59,853 nt of DNA from JAMIFV01 sp035906055 (GCA_035906055.1 JAMIFV010000061.1:1-59853); one strand, 5' to 3'. Positions 34,850-43,847 are shown, numbered from the stretch's first letter. Numbers and translations: made by a program. Notes: generated by a model from the sequence alone, not told the origin.

Positions 34850-35641
34850 TTATACATCTTTGATTGCTTTAGCCAGATTCTGCACGAATCCCAAGCCAGC
34901 TTCCAGCCCATTTTTTGCGATTGTCTCAACCAAAGCGGAGCCGACGACCACCGCGTTGCAGCAGCCAGCAGTTTCTTTGGCCTGCGCGGGGGTGCGGATG
35001 CCGAAGCCCACGGCAATGGGAAGGCTGGTGCGGCTCGCAATGTGGTTTACGCGGCGATTAAGCGTTTCAATATCAGCGGATTTAGTGCCGGTGACGCCTG
35101 CCACGGCTATATAATAAAGGAATCCGCCCGCATTCTGCACAAGGCTGGTAAGCCGTGCATCGTCCGTCGTCGGGGCGATAAGGCGGATGAGTTTGAGGTC
35201 ATGCGGTCTGGCTAGCGATACGAACTCCTCTTCCTCTTCCGGCGGAAGGTCGACAAGGATTACTCCGTCCACCCCCGCTTTGGTGGCATCGGCACAGAAT
35301 TTCTCAACGCCGTAGTGATAAACAGGGTTGTAATACCCCATCAGCACAACAGGCGTATCGGCGTTCTTTTTGCGGAAGGTGGCAACGCAGGCAATCACAT
35401 GCTTCATCGTGGTGCCCGCTGCCAGTGCGCGAAGGCCTGCGGCCTGAATGGCCGGGCCGTCGGCCATGGGGTCGGAGAAGGGCATACCGATCTCGATAAT
35501 ATCAGCACCGCTTTGGGGCAGTTTTTCCAGCAACGCGTCTGTCGTTTCAAGGTTCGGGTCGCCGCCCATGATGAAGGTGACAAGGCCTTTTCGCTTTTGG
35601 GCTTTCAGCTTTGCGAAGGTATTTTCTATGCGGGTACTCAT
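34850..35641 (-). CDS. trpA: Tryptophan synthase alpha subunit
   Basis: This 263-residue TIM-barrel protein cleaves indole-3-glycerol phosphate to indole. The catalytic glutamate is in DIIEIGMPFSDPMADGP (near residue 48), the catalytic aspartate in VDGVILVDLPPEE (near 60 of the next segment), and phosphate-binding glycine motifs are AVGFGIRTP and VVVGSALV. It overlaps trpB by 4 nt, and the two proteins form the alpha2beta2 complex with an internal indole tunnel. Confidence 0.95.
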   Translation of the reverse strand: MSTRIENTFAKLKAQKRKGLVTFIMGGDPNLETTDALLEKLPQSGADIIEIGMPFSDPMADGPAIQAAGLRALAAGTTMKHVIACVATFRKKNADTPVVLMGYYNPVYHYGVEKFCADATKAGVDGVILVDLPPEEEEEFVSLARPHDLKLIRLIAPTTDDARLTSLVQNAGGFLYYIAVAGVTGTKSADIETLNRRVNHIASRTSLPIAVGFGIRTPAQAKETAGCCNAVVVGSALVETIAKNGLEAGLGFVQNLAKAIKDV

Positions 35642-36855
35642 ATATTCACCCCGAGCGCCTTAGCCACGGTGAAGATGTCCTTATCGCCGCGCCCGCTGAG
35701 GTTCATGACGATGATATGTTCCTTGGGCAGCGAAGGCGCAAGCTTCAGCACATGCGCGATGGCGTGGCTGGATTCAAGCGCCGGGATGATGCCTTCAAGC
35801 CTGGCGCATTTCTGGAAAGCGTCGAGCGCTTCGTCGTCGGTGATGGAAACATATTCCACGCGCCCTGTGTCGTTGAGCCATGCATGTTCGGGGCCGACGC
35901 CGGGGTAGTCAAGCCCTGCGGATATAGAATGCGCTTCCTGTATCTGCCCGTCAGCATCCTGCAGCAAGTAGGTGCGGCTGCCATGCAGCACACCGGGTGC
36001 GCCTTTGGCGATGGAGGCGGCATGTTCTTTCGTGTCGATGCCGTGACCGGCGGCTTCCACACCCACCAGTTTTATCTGTTCGTCGGCAAGGAACGGGTGG
36101 AACAGGCCTATGGCGTTGGAGCCGCCGCCGATGCAGGCCACAAGTGTATCGGGCAGGCGGCATTCTGCGGCCAGCATCTGCTTGCGTGTTTCATGGCCGA
36201 TGACGGATTGCAGGTCGCGCACCATGGCCGGGTAGGGGTGGGGGCCTGCGGCGGTGCCGATGAGGTAGAGCGTATCGTCCACACGCGCCACCCAGTCGCG
36301 CAGGGCTTCGTTCATCGCGTCCTTCAGCGTGCGCGCACCGCTTTCCACCGGCACTACGTTTGCGCCCAGCAGCTTCATGCGGAATACGTTGGGCAACTGG
36401 CGCTCTATATCGCGCGCGCCCATATAGATATGGCATTCAAGGCCGAACAGCGCGCATACGGTGGCGGTGGCAACGCCGTGCTGGCCTGCGCCCGTTTCCG
36501 CGATGATGCGCCTTTTGCCAAGGCGTCTGGCCAGCAATGCCTGCCCGATGCAGTTATTGATCTTGTGCGCGCCGGTATGGTTGAGTTCTTCGCGCTTAAA
36601 ATAGATTTTCGCGCCGCCGCAATGCTCCGTGAGGCGTTCGGCATAATAAAGCGGGTTGGGGCGGCCTACATAATGGGTGAAATAGTAATCCAGTTCGCGC
36701 TGGAACGCGGGGTCGGTCTTGGCTTGCGTGTAGGCTTTTTCTACGTCCAGCAACAGGGGCATGAGCGTTTCGGCCACATAGCGCCCGCCATAAATGCCAA
36801 AATGGCCGCGTTCGTCGGGGCCGGAGAAATTTTGCTGTTTCGCTTTAGGAGCCAT
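35638..36855 (-). CDS. trpB: Tryptophan synthase beta subunit
   Basis: This 405-residue PLP enzyme joins indole and serine to form tryptophan. The Schiff-base lysine is in LNHTGAHKINNC, the PLP-phosphate loop is CIGGGSNAIG, and GRDLQ-like and HATGRAE-type positions are replaced by the usual variants WLNDTGRVEYVS. The start at 36855 (MAPKAKQQ) is preferred, since a ten-residue longer frame would begin inside a palindromic repeat. It overlaps trpA by 4 nt and is 83 nt after trpF. Confidence 0.95.
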   Translation of the reverse strand: MAPKAKQQNFSGPDERGHFGIYGGRYVAETLMPLLLDVEKAYTQAKTDPAFQRELDYYFTHYVGRPNPLYYAERLTEHCGGAKIYFKREELNHTGAHKINNCIGQALLARRLGKRRIIAETGAGQHGVATATVCALFGLECHIYMGARDIERQLPNVFRMKLLGANVVPVESGARTLKDAMNEALRDWVARVDDTLYLIGTAAGPHPYPAMVRDLQSVIGHETRKQMLAAECRLPDTLVACIGGGSNAIGLFHPFLADEQIKLVGVEAAGHGIDTKEHAASIAKGAPGVLHGSRTYLLQDADGQIQEAHSISAGLDYPGVGPEHAWLNDTGRVEYVSITDDEALDAFQKCARLEGIIPALESSHAIAHVLKLAPSLPKEHIIVMNLSGRGDKDIFTVAKALGVNI

Positions 36856-36867
36856 ATCACCCTTGAA

Positions 36868-36929
36868 CGTCATCCTGAGGAGCAAAGCGACGAAGGATAT
36901 GCTAAACCTTCGTTACGCTCAGGATGACG
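36868..36929. repeat. Palindromic repeat, copy 2 (trpF-trpB gap)
   Basis: CGTCATCCTGAG at the left is inverted as CTCAGGATGACG at the right, with CGAAGG/CCTTCG nearer the centre. The right 23 nt (36907-36929) are the exact reverse complement of 27280-27302. It lies inside the trp operon and could act as a stem-loop in the message. Confidence 0.75.
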
Positions 36930-36938
36930 GTTATATAG

Positions 36939-37586
36939 TCAAGACTTGGGAAAAGAAAGGCTCTTTGCTTGCCTGATAAAGGCTTTTATCAGTTCCGGCG
37001 ATTTCACTCCCGGCGCGGTTTCAAGCCCGGAAGAAACATCCACCAGCCCCGCACCGCTTATCCTCAGCGCTTCCTCTACATTATTTGCGTGCAGCCCGCC
37101 AGAGAGAAACCACGGTTTGCTGAACTCGCGGCTGGCAAGGAACTGCCAGTCGAACGCGAGGCCATTGCCGCCGGGCAGGCCGTTGGGAACCCTCGCATCA
37201 AATAACAGCATATCGGCGGCGGCCTCATAAGCATGCGCTTTTGCAATATCGTCACCGCTTTCCACGCCGATGGCCTTGATGACAGGTATGCCAAACGTAG
37301 CTTTTACTTCCTGCACGCGGGCGGGCGATTCATGCCCGTGCAGTTGCAGGTAAGCGGGGCTGAAATGCTGTAGTATTTCTTTGATCGCTTCGTCTGTGAT
37401 GTCCACGGTAACAGCGACAGCGGGAATCTGGGGAGCCAGCGCAGAGAGTTTTGCCGCAAGCTCCGGCGTAACATTGCGGGCAGAGCGCGGGAAGAATACA
37501 AAACCGAGGAAATCCGCTCCCGCGTCGCGGGCGGCCAGCACGGCGTCTTGCGTGGAAAGGCCGCAAATCTTTACTTTGATGTTCAT
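36939..37586 (-). CDS. trpF: Phosphoribosylanthranilate isomerase
   Basis: This 215-residue TIM-barrel enzyme isomerises phosphoribosylanthranilate. The catalytic cysteine is in VKICGLSTQDA near residue 7, and the catalytic aspartate is in LFDARVPNGLPGGNG. LSGGLHANNVEEAL and VDVSSGLETAPGVKS form the phosphate site. It overlaps the lapA-like gene by 4 nt. The trpF-trpB-trpA order is standard for alphaproteobacteria. Confidence 0.95.
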   Translation of the reverse strand: MNIKVKICGLSTQDAVLAARDAGADFLGFVFFPRSARNVTPELAAKLSALAPQIPAVAVTVDITDEAIKEILQHFSPAYLQLHGHESPARVQEVKATFGIPVIKAIGVESGDDIAKAHAYEAAADMLLFDARVPNGLPGGNGLAFDWQFLASREFSKPWFLSGGLHANNVEEALRISGAGLVDVSSGLETAPGVKSPELIKAFIRQAKSLSFPKS

Positions 37587-37936
37587 TTTACGGCGGTTAT
37601 CTGTGCCTTGGCGGGAGCTGGCTGCTGTAGCAATTGCTCGGAGCGCAACGCCGAAATCTCATTTTCCAACGCCTGCATGCGCCTGACCGTGCGTTTATGC
37701 AGCATGCGTTCCTTAAACGTGGAAACACGGATAATGGCCCATGCCGCAAGCGCCCCGGCGATGAACAGCGTCACCGCGATAATGTACATCGGCACGGAAA
37801 CGGAATAGGGGAAGGGGTAGAAGGTAAGGCCAACGCGGTCGCGGTTGCTTACGGCGAACGTAACGCCGATGAGCACCAGAAGCGCATAAAAAAGGATGCG
37901 GATGATTTTGTAGGTTGTTTTCAGCATAACAGGCAT
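37583..37936 (-). CDS. LapA-domain (DUF1049) membrane protein
   Basis: This 117-residue protein has two membrane segments, IIRILFYALLVLIGVTFAVSN (about 10-30, printed here in part) and VPMYIIAVTLFIAGALAAW (about 49-67), separated by NRDRVGLTFYPFPYS. This is the lipopolysaccharide assembly protein A (DUF1049) pattern. The C-terminal region (75-117) is a basic coiled coil in the cytoplasm. Its position between ihfB and trpF is conserved in many alphaproteobacteria. It overlaps trpF by 4 nt. Confidence 0.82.
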   Translation of the reverse strand: MPVMLKTTYKIIRILFYALLVLIGVTFAVSNRDRVGLTFYPFPYSVSVPMYIIAVTLFIAGALAAWAIIRVSTFKERMLHKRTVRRMQALENEISALRSEQLLQQPAPAKAQITAVK

Positions 37937-37979
37937 GGGTCAGGCTACAGCGAAACGCCGCAACCTACAACCTGAAAGC

Positions 37980-38267
37980 TTACGCAGTGCCTTTGTTGAT
38001 CTTCTCGCGCAGTTCCTTGCCGGTGCGGAAGTAGATCGCATAGCGTTCGCCGATATGCACCTCTTTACCGTTCTTAGGATTGCGAGCCACACGCGCTTCG
38101 CGCTTGCGGATGGAGAAGGCGCCGAAGCCGCGCAGTTCAACGCGGCCGCCTTCGATCAGGGCCTTGGAGATTTCACCAAGAATAATCCCTACGATACGTT
38201 CAATATCGCGCTGATAGAGGTGCGGATATTTACGGGAAAGTCGAAGAATAAGTTCTGATTTAGTCAT
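37980..38267 (-). CDS. ihfB: Integration host factor beta subunit
   Basis: This 95-residue HU/IHF-family protein bends DNA sharply at specific sites as a heterodimer with IhfA. Landmarks are MTKSELI at the start, ALIEGGRVELRGFGAFSIR, and the minor-groove arm ARVARNPKNGKEV with the intercalating proline. The ATG at 38267 fits the family; a start five codons upstream is unlikely. It lies between sppA and lapA, the usual alphaproteobacterial context. Confidence 0.93.
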   Translation of the reverse strand: MTKSELILRLSRKYPHLYQRDIERIVGIILGEISKALIEGGRVELRGFGAFSIRKREARVARNPKNGKEVHIGERYAIYFRTGKELREKINKGTA

Positions 38268-38287
38268 AAGCCCCACATTCAAAGGTA

Positions 38288-39208
38288 TTACAAGGCATTA
38301 GGCTGCCATATAGAAACGAGTCCGTCAAGTCTTTGTAATAGCTTGGAAGTAAATTTTCCGTTTGCAATTTCAGACATTTGTTCAAAAAGGCTGGTTACAG
38401 GCCGTTTTGGCTTGATATCCCTAATATCAAGAGAATCATCAATTTTCCTGTTTTTGGCCAGCCATTCCACCGCTTCGTCCTCGCCGCCCAGTTCGTCGAT
38501 GAGCTTGGCCTTCAAGGCCTGCCTGCCGGTATAAATGCGGCCATCGGCAAGGGAAATCACGGTTTCTTTCGGTAATTTGCGGCGTTCGGCCACAATATCG
38601 GTGAACCAGCCAAAAAAGTCGCTGATAACATTCTGTACCACGGCTTCCTGTTCCGGGGTCATCTTTTCCAGTGGGTTGGGTGTAGCCTTGTTAATACCGG
38701 ATTTGATAACGATGGGCTTGATGCCAATCTTCTCAGCGAGCGCCGTAGCTTCAAAGGTTTGCAGCAGCACCCCGATGGAGCCGGTGATCGTGCCTTCGCG
38801 CGCGACTATATGGTCAGCGCCAAGCGCGATCATGTAACCAGCCGACGTTGCCATGGTGCGCATGACCGCTACCACGGGTTTCTTTTTGGAAAGTTTCAGC
38901 AGCTTTAAGTATACTTCCTGCCCGGCCAGCGCGCTTCCGCCGGGAGTATCGAGCCAGACCAGCACCGCCTTGACGCTGTTATCCTCCGCCGTTTCGTCGA
39001 TCATGTCGAGGAGCGCCTTGTCGTCCAGGACGACATCGGAGATGGTGACGCGTGCGATGTAATTAGAGGGCAGGGGCGAGAAGCGCGAGCCGGTGCTGAA
39101 ATACGAAAGCGCCGCAAGCACTGCCACTGCAATGGCAATCAGTCGCCATTTGGTCGCTTGCTGTTTCAGGCGCATCCTGTCCAGCAGCAGATCAGCGTTC
39201 AGTGCCAT
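38288..39208 (-). CDS. sppA: Signal peptide peptidase SppA-type serine protease
   Basis: This 306-residue short-form SppA is anchored by one membrane segment (about residues 21-40) with the protease in the periplasm. The catalytic serine is in MATSAGYMIALGAD, and the general-base lysine is probably in the segment DGRIYTGRQALKAKLIDELGG (given in part), as in other SppA proteins. Oligomeric SppA degrades signal peptides left in the membrane. It is followed by ihfB after 20 nt. Confidence 0.92.
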   Translation of the reverse strand: MALNADLLLDRMRLKQQATKWRLIAIAVAVLAALSYFSTGSRFSPLPSNYIARVTISDVVLDDKALLDMIDETAEDNSVKAVLVWLDTPGGSALAGQEVYLKLLKLSKKKPVVAVMRTMATSAGYMIALGADHIVAREGTITGSIGVLLQTFEATALAEKIGIKPIVIKSGINKATPNPLEKMTPEQEAVVQNVISDFFGWFTDIVAERRKLPKETVISLADGRIYTGRQALKAKLIDELGGEDEAVEWLAKNRKIDDSLDIRDIKPKRPVTSLFEQMSEIANGKFTSKLLQRLDGLVSIWQPNAL

Positions 39209-39278
39209 GCGGCGCTTCCTTTGTATCTAAACTCTACTTATGCGAACATAAGTAGAGTTTATCCTTTAAGCAATAAAG

Positions 39279-41039
39279 CTATTCGGCTTTTTTGCCCTTC
39301 TTGTTCTTCTTGCCGTCGCTTTCGCCGGAGAGCGCAGCGCCGAGGATATCACCAAGGCTTGCACCGCTGTCGGCGGAACCGTATTCCTCAATAGCGCGCT
39401 TCTGCTCTTCGGCTTCGAGCGCCTTGATGGATACGGTGACCTTGTGGGACATCTTGTCAACGCCGGATACTTTGGCGTCAACGCGGTCACCTACCGCAAA
39501 GCGGTCGGTGCGCTGTTCCTGACGGTCACGGGAGAGGTCGGACTTCTTGATGAACGCGGTAACGGAATCGTTGATTTTCACTTCGATGCCGCTTTCCTGC
39601 ACAGCGGTAACAACGCAGGTAACAACGTCACCTTTGTTGATGCCATCAAGCGTATCGCCAGCGGCGTTTTCGCTGAGCTGCTTGATGCCCAGGCTGATGC
39701 GTTCTTTTTCAACGTCCACTGCCAGAACCTTGGCCTTGACCGTGTCGCCCTTCTTAAAGGCTTTGATCGCGGTTTCGCCGGTTTCGCTCCAGCTGATGTC
39801 GGAGTGGTGCACGAGGCCGTCAATGTCGCCTTCAAGGCCGATGAACAGGCCGAAGTCGGTGATGTTGCGGATCGTGCCTTCGATCGTGCCGCCCACGGGG
39901 TGCTTGCTTGCGAAGCCTGCCCAGGGATTTTCTTCGCACTGCTTCATGCCGAGGCTGATGCGGTGCTTAACCTGATCGATATCGAGAACCACCACTTCCA
40001 CTTCCTGGCTGGAGGAAATGATCTTGCTGGGGTGGGTGTTCTTCTTGGTCCAGCTCATTTCGGACACATGCACGAGGCCTTCGATACCCTTTTCGAGTTC
40101 AACGAACGCACCGTAGTCAGTGATGTTGGTTACAACGCCGCGGAAACGCTGGCCGGGCTGATACTTGCTGGCAACGCCTTCCCAGGGGTTCTTCTCAAGC
40201 TGCTTGATGCCGAGGCTGATGCGCTTGCTTTCCTGGTCGAACTTGGTGACCATGACCTTGATGGTCTGGCCCACATGCAGCACTTCGGAAGGATGGTTGA
40301 TGCGCTTCCAGCTGATGTCGGTAACGTGGAGCAGGCCGTCGATGCCGCCCATGTCGATGAACGCACCGTAATCGGTGATGTTCTTGACCACGCCTTCGAG
40401 TACCTGGCCTTCGGATATCTTGCCGAGCAGTTCGTTGCGGGCTTCCACGCGGGATTCTTCGAGGATCGCGCGGCGGGAAACAACGATGTTGCCACGCTTG
40501 CGGTCCATCTTCAGGATGATGAAGGGCTGGCTGATATGCATCAGCGGGCCTACGTCGCGCACGGGGCGGATGTCCACCTGCGAACCGGGCAGGAACGCCA
40601 CGGCGCCGTCGATATCCACGGTGAAACCGCCTTTAACGCGGCCAAAGATAACGCCGTCAACATGCTGGCCTTTTTCGCAGGCGCGCTCAAGGCGCGTCCA
40701 GGATTCTTCGCGCAGCGCTTTTTCGCGGCTTACGATGGCTTCGCCATGCTTGTTTTCAAGGCGTTCGAGGTATACTTCCACTTCGTCGCCGATGCTGATT
40801 TCAGGGATCTTGCCGCCCTGTGAAAATTCTTTAAGGGGCACGCGGCCTTCGGATTTCAGGCCCACGTCGATCACGACGATGTCGCCGTTTTCAATGGCGA
40901 TCACGTTGCCTTTGACAACGCTGCCTTCGGATTTTTCGCCCGACTTTACGTAAGAGGCGAAGAGGTCGGCAAAGTTTTCGCCGGTGGAGAATTCGGTGTA
41001 GGTTTCTTGCTGTTTCTGTGCGGCTGAGCTGTTAGCCAT
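39279..41039 (-). CDS. rpsA: 30S ribosomal protein S1
   Basis: This 586-residue protein has six S1 (OB-fold) domains. The first two are divergent and would dock on the ribosome. Domains three to six carry the repeated GAFVELxxGIEGLVHVSExSW and RISLGxKQ signatures and bind mRNA upstream of the start codon. The C-terminal tail is lysine-rich. No cmk gene precedes it within the window, unlike many bacteria; instead the divergent hpf gene follows a 295-nt gap. Confidence 0.95.
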   Translation of the reverse strand: MANSSAAQKQQETYTEFSTGENFADLFASYVKSGEKSEGSVVKGNVIAIENGDIVVIDVGLKSEGRVPLKEFSQGGKIPEISIGDEVEVYLERLENKHGEAIVSREKALREESWTRLERACEKGQHVDGVIFGRVKGGFTVDIDGAVAFLPGSQVDIRPVRDVGPLMHISQPFIILKMDRKRGNIVVSRRAILEESRVEARNELLGKISEGQVLEGVVKNITDYGAFIDMGGIDGLLHVTDISWKRINHPSEVLHVGQTIKVMVTKFDQESKRISLGIKQLEKNPWEGVASKYQPGQRFRGVVTNITDYGAFVELEKGIEGLVHVSEMSWTKKNTHPSKIISSSQEVEVVVLDIDQVKHRISLGMKQCEENPWAGFASKHPVGGTIEGTIRNITDFGLFIGLEGDIDGLVHHSDISWSETGETAIKAFKKGDTVKAKVLAVDVEKERISLGIKQLSENAAGDTLDGINKGDVVTCVVTAVQESGIEVKINDSVTAFIKKSDLSRDRQEQRTDRFAVGDRVDAKVSGVDKMSHKVTVSIKALEAEEQKRAIEEYGSADSGASLGDILGAALSGESDGKKNKKGKKAE

Positions 41040-41334
41040 AATGTAATCCTAACTATATAGCACGCGGATAGGCTGCGTGGGGTTTTGAGGGGCATGCCTC
41101 GGTTGATGAAATGCTTTTGCCTTATGCCTCGGGCAAAAGAGGCGGGACTATACAATGAATCCCCTAAAAAGCAAGGAGGCAGAATGAATTCCACTATTGG
41201 ACTTTTTACAACTCTGTGCTACTATAAGGGCGATGGTTCTTTTCCATTATCTTCCTTAAAAATCGCGTCTCACACCGCATGTGACCCATGTGGCGTATTT
41301 TCGCGCTTTGTAACTTAAAATCATAGGGTTAGTT
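41040..41334. other. Divergent rpsA/hpf regulatory gap
   Basis: This 295-nt gap holds no gene that I can support. On the rpsA side it contains a stem CTTTTGCC/GGCAAAAG (about 41112-41138), which would lie in a long rpsA leader and might take part in S1 autoregulation. The hpf side is AT-rich and should carry its promoter. Confidence 0.45.
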
Positions 41335-41916
41335 ATGAAAATCATTGTTTCCGGTAAACATATGAGCGTTGGCGAGTCTCTTCAGACCCATATCGAACAT
41401 CGCATTGAAGAAGGCATTAACAAGTATCTGGACCGTGTGACCAGCGTGAACGTGGTAGTGGCGAAGGACGCCCACCTGTTCAGGGTAGACATTAACGGTA
41501 ATACAGGCACTTCTTCGGGTGTTACCATCAGGGGAAGCGCCAGCGGTACGGATGTGTACCAGACCTTTGATGCAGCCGCTGAAAAGATTGAGAAGCAGTT
41601 GCGTCGCTACAAACGCAAGCTGACCAACCACCACAAGCAGTCGCATGCTGACGTGGCCTTCGCCGCACAGGCCGTAGCCGCAAAAAAGTACGTACTCAAG
41701 GACGAGGAGGAAGTGCAGGATGCGCCCGTGGTAATCGCAGAGAAAGCCACGGAAATAGAAACGCTTACGGTAAGTGAAGCGGTGATGAAAATGGACCTCG
41801 CCGAGCTTCCGGCGCTCATGTTCTTCAATTCCGCAAACGGTTCGCTGAATGTGGTTTACCGTCGTGCAGACGGCAATATCTCATGGGTGGATTCCCATAA
41901 TGCCAAGGCGGCATGA
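41335..41916 (+). CDS. hpf: Long-form ribosome hibernation promoting factor
   Basis: This 193-residue protein has the N-terminal HPF/YfiA fold (MKIIVSGKHMSVGESL to about residue 105), which binds the decoding and tRNA sites. After a variable linker the C-terminal domain has PALMFFNSANGSLNVVYRR, the dimerisation region of long HPF that joins two 70S ribosomes into 100S particles. It is expected to rise in stationary phase or starvation. A strong hairpin follows the stop. Confidence 0.92.
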   Translation: MKIIVSGKHMSVGESLQTHIEHRIEEGINKYLDRVTSVNVVVAKDAHLFRVDINGNTGTSSGVTIRGSASGTDVYQTFDAAAEKIEKQLRRYKRKLTNHHKQSHADVAFAAQAVAAKKYVLKDEEEVQDAPVVIAEKATEIETLTVSEAVMKMDLAELPALMFFNSANGSLNVVYRRADGNISWVDSHNAKAA

Positions 41917-41927
41917 GCTGCTGAAAA

Positions 41928-41964
41928 TGCACCATCGGCGGGGCTTGGCCCCGCCGATGGTGCA
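41928..41964 (+). terminator. 17-bp perfect stem-loop after hpf
   Basis: TGCACCATCGGCGGGGC pairs perfectly with GCCCCGCCGATGGTGCA around a 3-nt loop. It lies between the convergent hpf and outer-membrane-protein genes and could act in both directions, although there is no long T-run. Confidence 0.75.
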
Positions 41965-41975
41965 TAGTTTCGCTA

Positions 41976-42770
41976 TTACCAGAGTACCCTGAGGGCCAGG
42001 CCCACCTGCGTGCGGTCGTTCTCAGGCTCCAGCCACTGTGAGCCGTCGGGCGCGGTGGTGAGTTCGGAGTCCTTTACGTTCCAGTAGCGTACAAAGGGGC
42101 CGAACTGCCAGGAATAATTGCGCGCGGCTTTGCCGAACATCAATTCGCTGCGGATGCCGTAACCGCTGCCAGCTTTTTGGGTGTTGTTGATATTGTAGTA
42201 TAAGGGGCTGCCATTGGCGAGGCGCGAATTCACATTCCCGTAGATCAGGTAGTCGGCTTCGATCATGGGGGCAATGGTCCAGCCGTCGCGCGTGGTTATT
42301 GAATAGCTTACGCCTACAGGAATATAGAGTTGCCCGATGCGGCGATCGTAGGAAAACGCTCCAATATCGGTATAGCCGCCTTTGCCTTCCTGCATGTAAT
42401 AGCGTCCGCCGATACCGGTATAGGGCGAAAGCGCGCCGCCCCAGAGCGGAAAGCTGTAACCGAAGCGCCCGCGAAGCTCGAATTCCCATTCCGGGGTGCC
42501 GGAGCTGGTTCCCGAAACAGGGGATTCATAATCGGAGGAGCCGTAAGAAATGCGGCCGTCCACGGAAAGAAAAGCCCGCGACTGTCCGTAGGAGTAATAT
42601 CCGGTAAGGGAAAAATTCTCGCCCTCTTCTTCCATGAGGCCGGGCTCATTATATTTGCTGTAGAAGCCTTCAGCGCCGAGGCCTACGGTGCGGCCGCCGT
42701 TGGCTGCGGAAGCGGCCAATGGCAGAAGCGATGCGCCTGCAAGCAGAGAGTAAAGCATGTACTTATTCAT
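41976..42770 (-). CDS. Outer-membrane beta-barrel protein
   Basis: This 264-residue protein has a signal peptide (LAGASLLPLAASAANG) and alternating beta-strand patterns rich in Tyr, Gly and Phe, ending in an aromatic residue (RVLW) as expected for BAM-dependent insertion. Strands such as GAEGFYSKY, FSLTGYYSYG, RAFLSVDGRISYG and PYTGIGGRYYM support an 8- to 12-stranded barrel. I do not recognise a subfamily. It is transcribed alone, convergent with hpf. Confidence 0.75.
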   Translation of the reverse strand: MNKYMLYSLLAGASLLPLAASAANGGRTVGLGAEGFYSKYNEPGLMEEEGENFSLTGYYSYGQSRAFLSVDGRISYGSSDYESPVSGTSSGTPEWEFELRGRFGYSFPLWGGALSPYTGIGGRYYMQEGKGGYTDIGAFSYDRRIGQLYIPVGVSYSITTRDGWTIAPMIEADYLIYGNVNSRLANGSPLYYNINNTQKAGSGYGIRSELMFGKAARNYSWQFGPFVRYWNVKDSELTTAPDGSQWLEPENDRTQVGLALRVLW

Positions 42771-42794
42771 AGAGATCCTTCCTGAAGGTCTGAT

Positions 42795-42956
42795 TTATCC
42801 GTGATTGCCATAATACTCTGAAAGCTTGCCGGTAAGATGATTTTTGCGCTTCAGCTTCAGGTCGGCAGCTATGCCATGCGCGTCTTTACCAGCATAGACA
42901 AAAGAGGAAAGAAAAGCAGAACCGGTTGCGAGCGTCGTACAAACTTTTTTCAGCAT
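42795..42956 (-). CDS. Possible 53-aa secreted peptide
   Basis: A short frame starting MLKKVCTTLATGSAFLSSFVYAG looks like a signal peptide (shown in part), followed by a basic 30-residue tail. It lies 24 nt upstream of the outer-membrane protein gene on the same strand. A weak GGAA is about 9 nt before the ATG. I see no family. It may also be a leader remnant. Confidence 0.3.
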   Translation of the reverse strand: MLKKVCTTLATGSAFLSSFVYAGKDAHGIAADLKLKRKNHLTGKLSEYYGNHG

Positions 42957-43032
42957 GAACAGAAAATTCCGCGAACACACATTACATAAAAAGGCTATAT
43001 ATCTTTGAGTTTCCTTATATCATAACCCAAAA

Positions 43033-43139
43033 GGCGAACATATAAAAAAATGCTCGCCCCCTGTTGACAAATGCGTGAAGAGAAATTAAGGTAACTTTCA
43101 AGGTCAATAAGTGCGTTCGCAACGGCGAGCGCTTTTTTT
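43033..43139. promoter_or_regulatory. Nested inverted repeats with promoter and terminator
   Basis: Four related arms occur: GGCGAACAT (43033), ATGCTCGCC (43050), GCGTTCGC (43113) and GGCGAGCGC (43124), the last followed by seven T. The second and fourth arms, with A7 and T7 flanks, can pair over a long loop. The third and fourth form a short intrinsic terminator on the plus strand. A TTGACA/TAAGGT promoter-like pair (43064, 43087) lies between. This may be a bidirectional terminator, an attenuator or a very short RNA. Confidence 0.45.
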
Positions 43140-43171
43140 ATGCCTGAATCTGATGAGCGATGGCAAAAAGG

Positions 43172-43741
43172 CTATCTTGCCGGGCTAAGCGCCGTTTCGG
43201 GCGGCGGAAGATCTTTGGGATCCTTAGCGGCAACTGCGGTGCCGGGTTTGCCAACCTCCAGTTTGAGGATGACATTGTCACGGTAGGTCACACGCACAGG
43301 CAAACCGCCCCTGATGGGGCCTTCATGCGCATTGGTGATATTAAAACCCGGCGTCACTTCATAATCGGAATAGGAGAAGCAGGCCTGCGATTCACTGACG
43401 CAGAAACGCTCCTTCGCGTGGCCGAGCAACGGCATGGGGGTGAAATCGATCACCCTGCCTTCAACCGTGTCCACTTTACCACTCTTCATCGCCTGCTTCA
43501 TCGCATCGTACTGCGCGAAGAGCGAAAAGCCGGTCAGTTGCATCCACAATAAACCGAACAGCAGCAGGAAGAACGGGAAGCGCTGCGGCATAGGTTTGGC
43601 GCGGAAGGGATTGGCAAGTCGCTCGCGGAAGAAATAGGTTACTGCCCCGCAGAGAAAAATGGCCACACCGGGCAGCATGAAGAGATAGTTGGTCAGGCGT
43701 ATGTCTGAAGTCTGCAGGTCAAAGATAACCTTGTAGTCCAT
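43172..43741 (-). CDS. Hypothetical membrane protein with periplasmic domain
   Basis: This 189-residue protein has two membrane segments near residues 19-38 (YLFMLPGVAIFLCGAVTYF) and 55-74 (FFLLLFGLLWMQLTGFSLF). The following 110 residues form a beta-rich region with two cysteines in FCVSESQACF that could make a disulfide outside the membrane, like DUF3592-type proteins. The Pro-rich C-terminus is probably flexible. It lies just before the phage-like cluster on the opposite strand. Confidence 0.65.
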   Translation of the reverse strand: MDYKVIFDLQTSDIRLTNYLFMLPGVAIFLCGAVTYFFRERLANPFRAKPMPQRFPFFLLLFGLLWMQLTGFSLFAQYDAMKQAMKSGKVDTVEGRVIDFTPMPLLGHAKERFCVSESQACFSYSDYEVTPGFNITNAHEGPIRGGLPVRVTYRDNVILKLEVGKPGTAVAAKDPKDLPPPETALSPAR

Positions 43742-43847
43742 AGCACTACCGTCTGAAAAAATTCCACAGCTTTATAGCACATATTTTAACCGAGTTCAAA
43801 GAATACTTAACCGCGCTGGCTGCGGGTTACGAAAGGGTGAGGGTATC

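Noticed and set aside
39444..40823. 459-codon plus-strand frame opposite rpsA
   Set aside because: It is a shadow of the repeated S1 domains; its apparent repeats follow from those of rpsA.
41085..41318. 77-codon plus-strand frame before hpf
   Set aside because: It has no family resemblance and spans the rpsA leader and divergent promoter region, so a gene is not supported.
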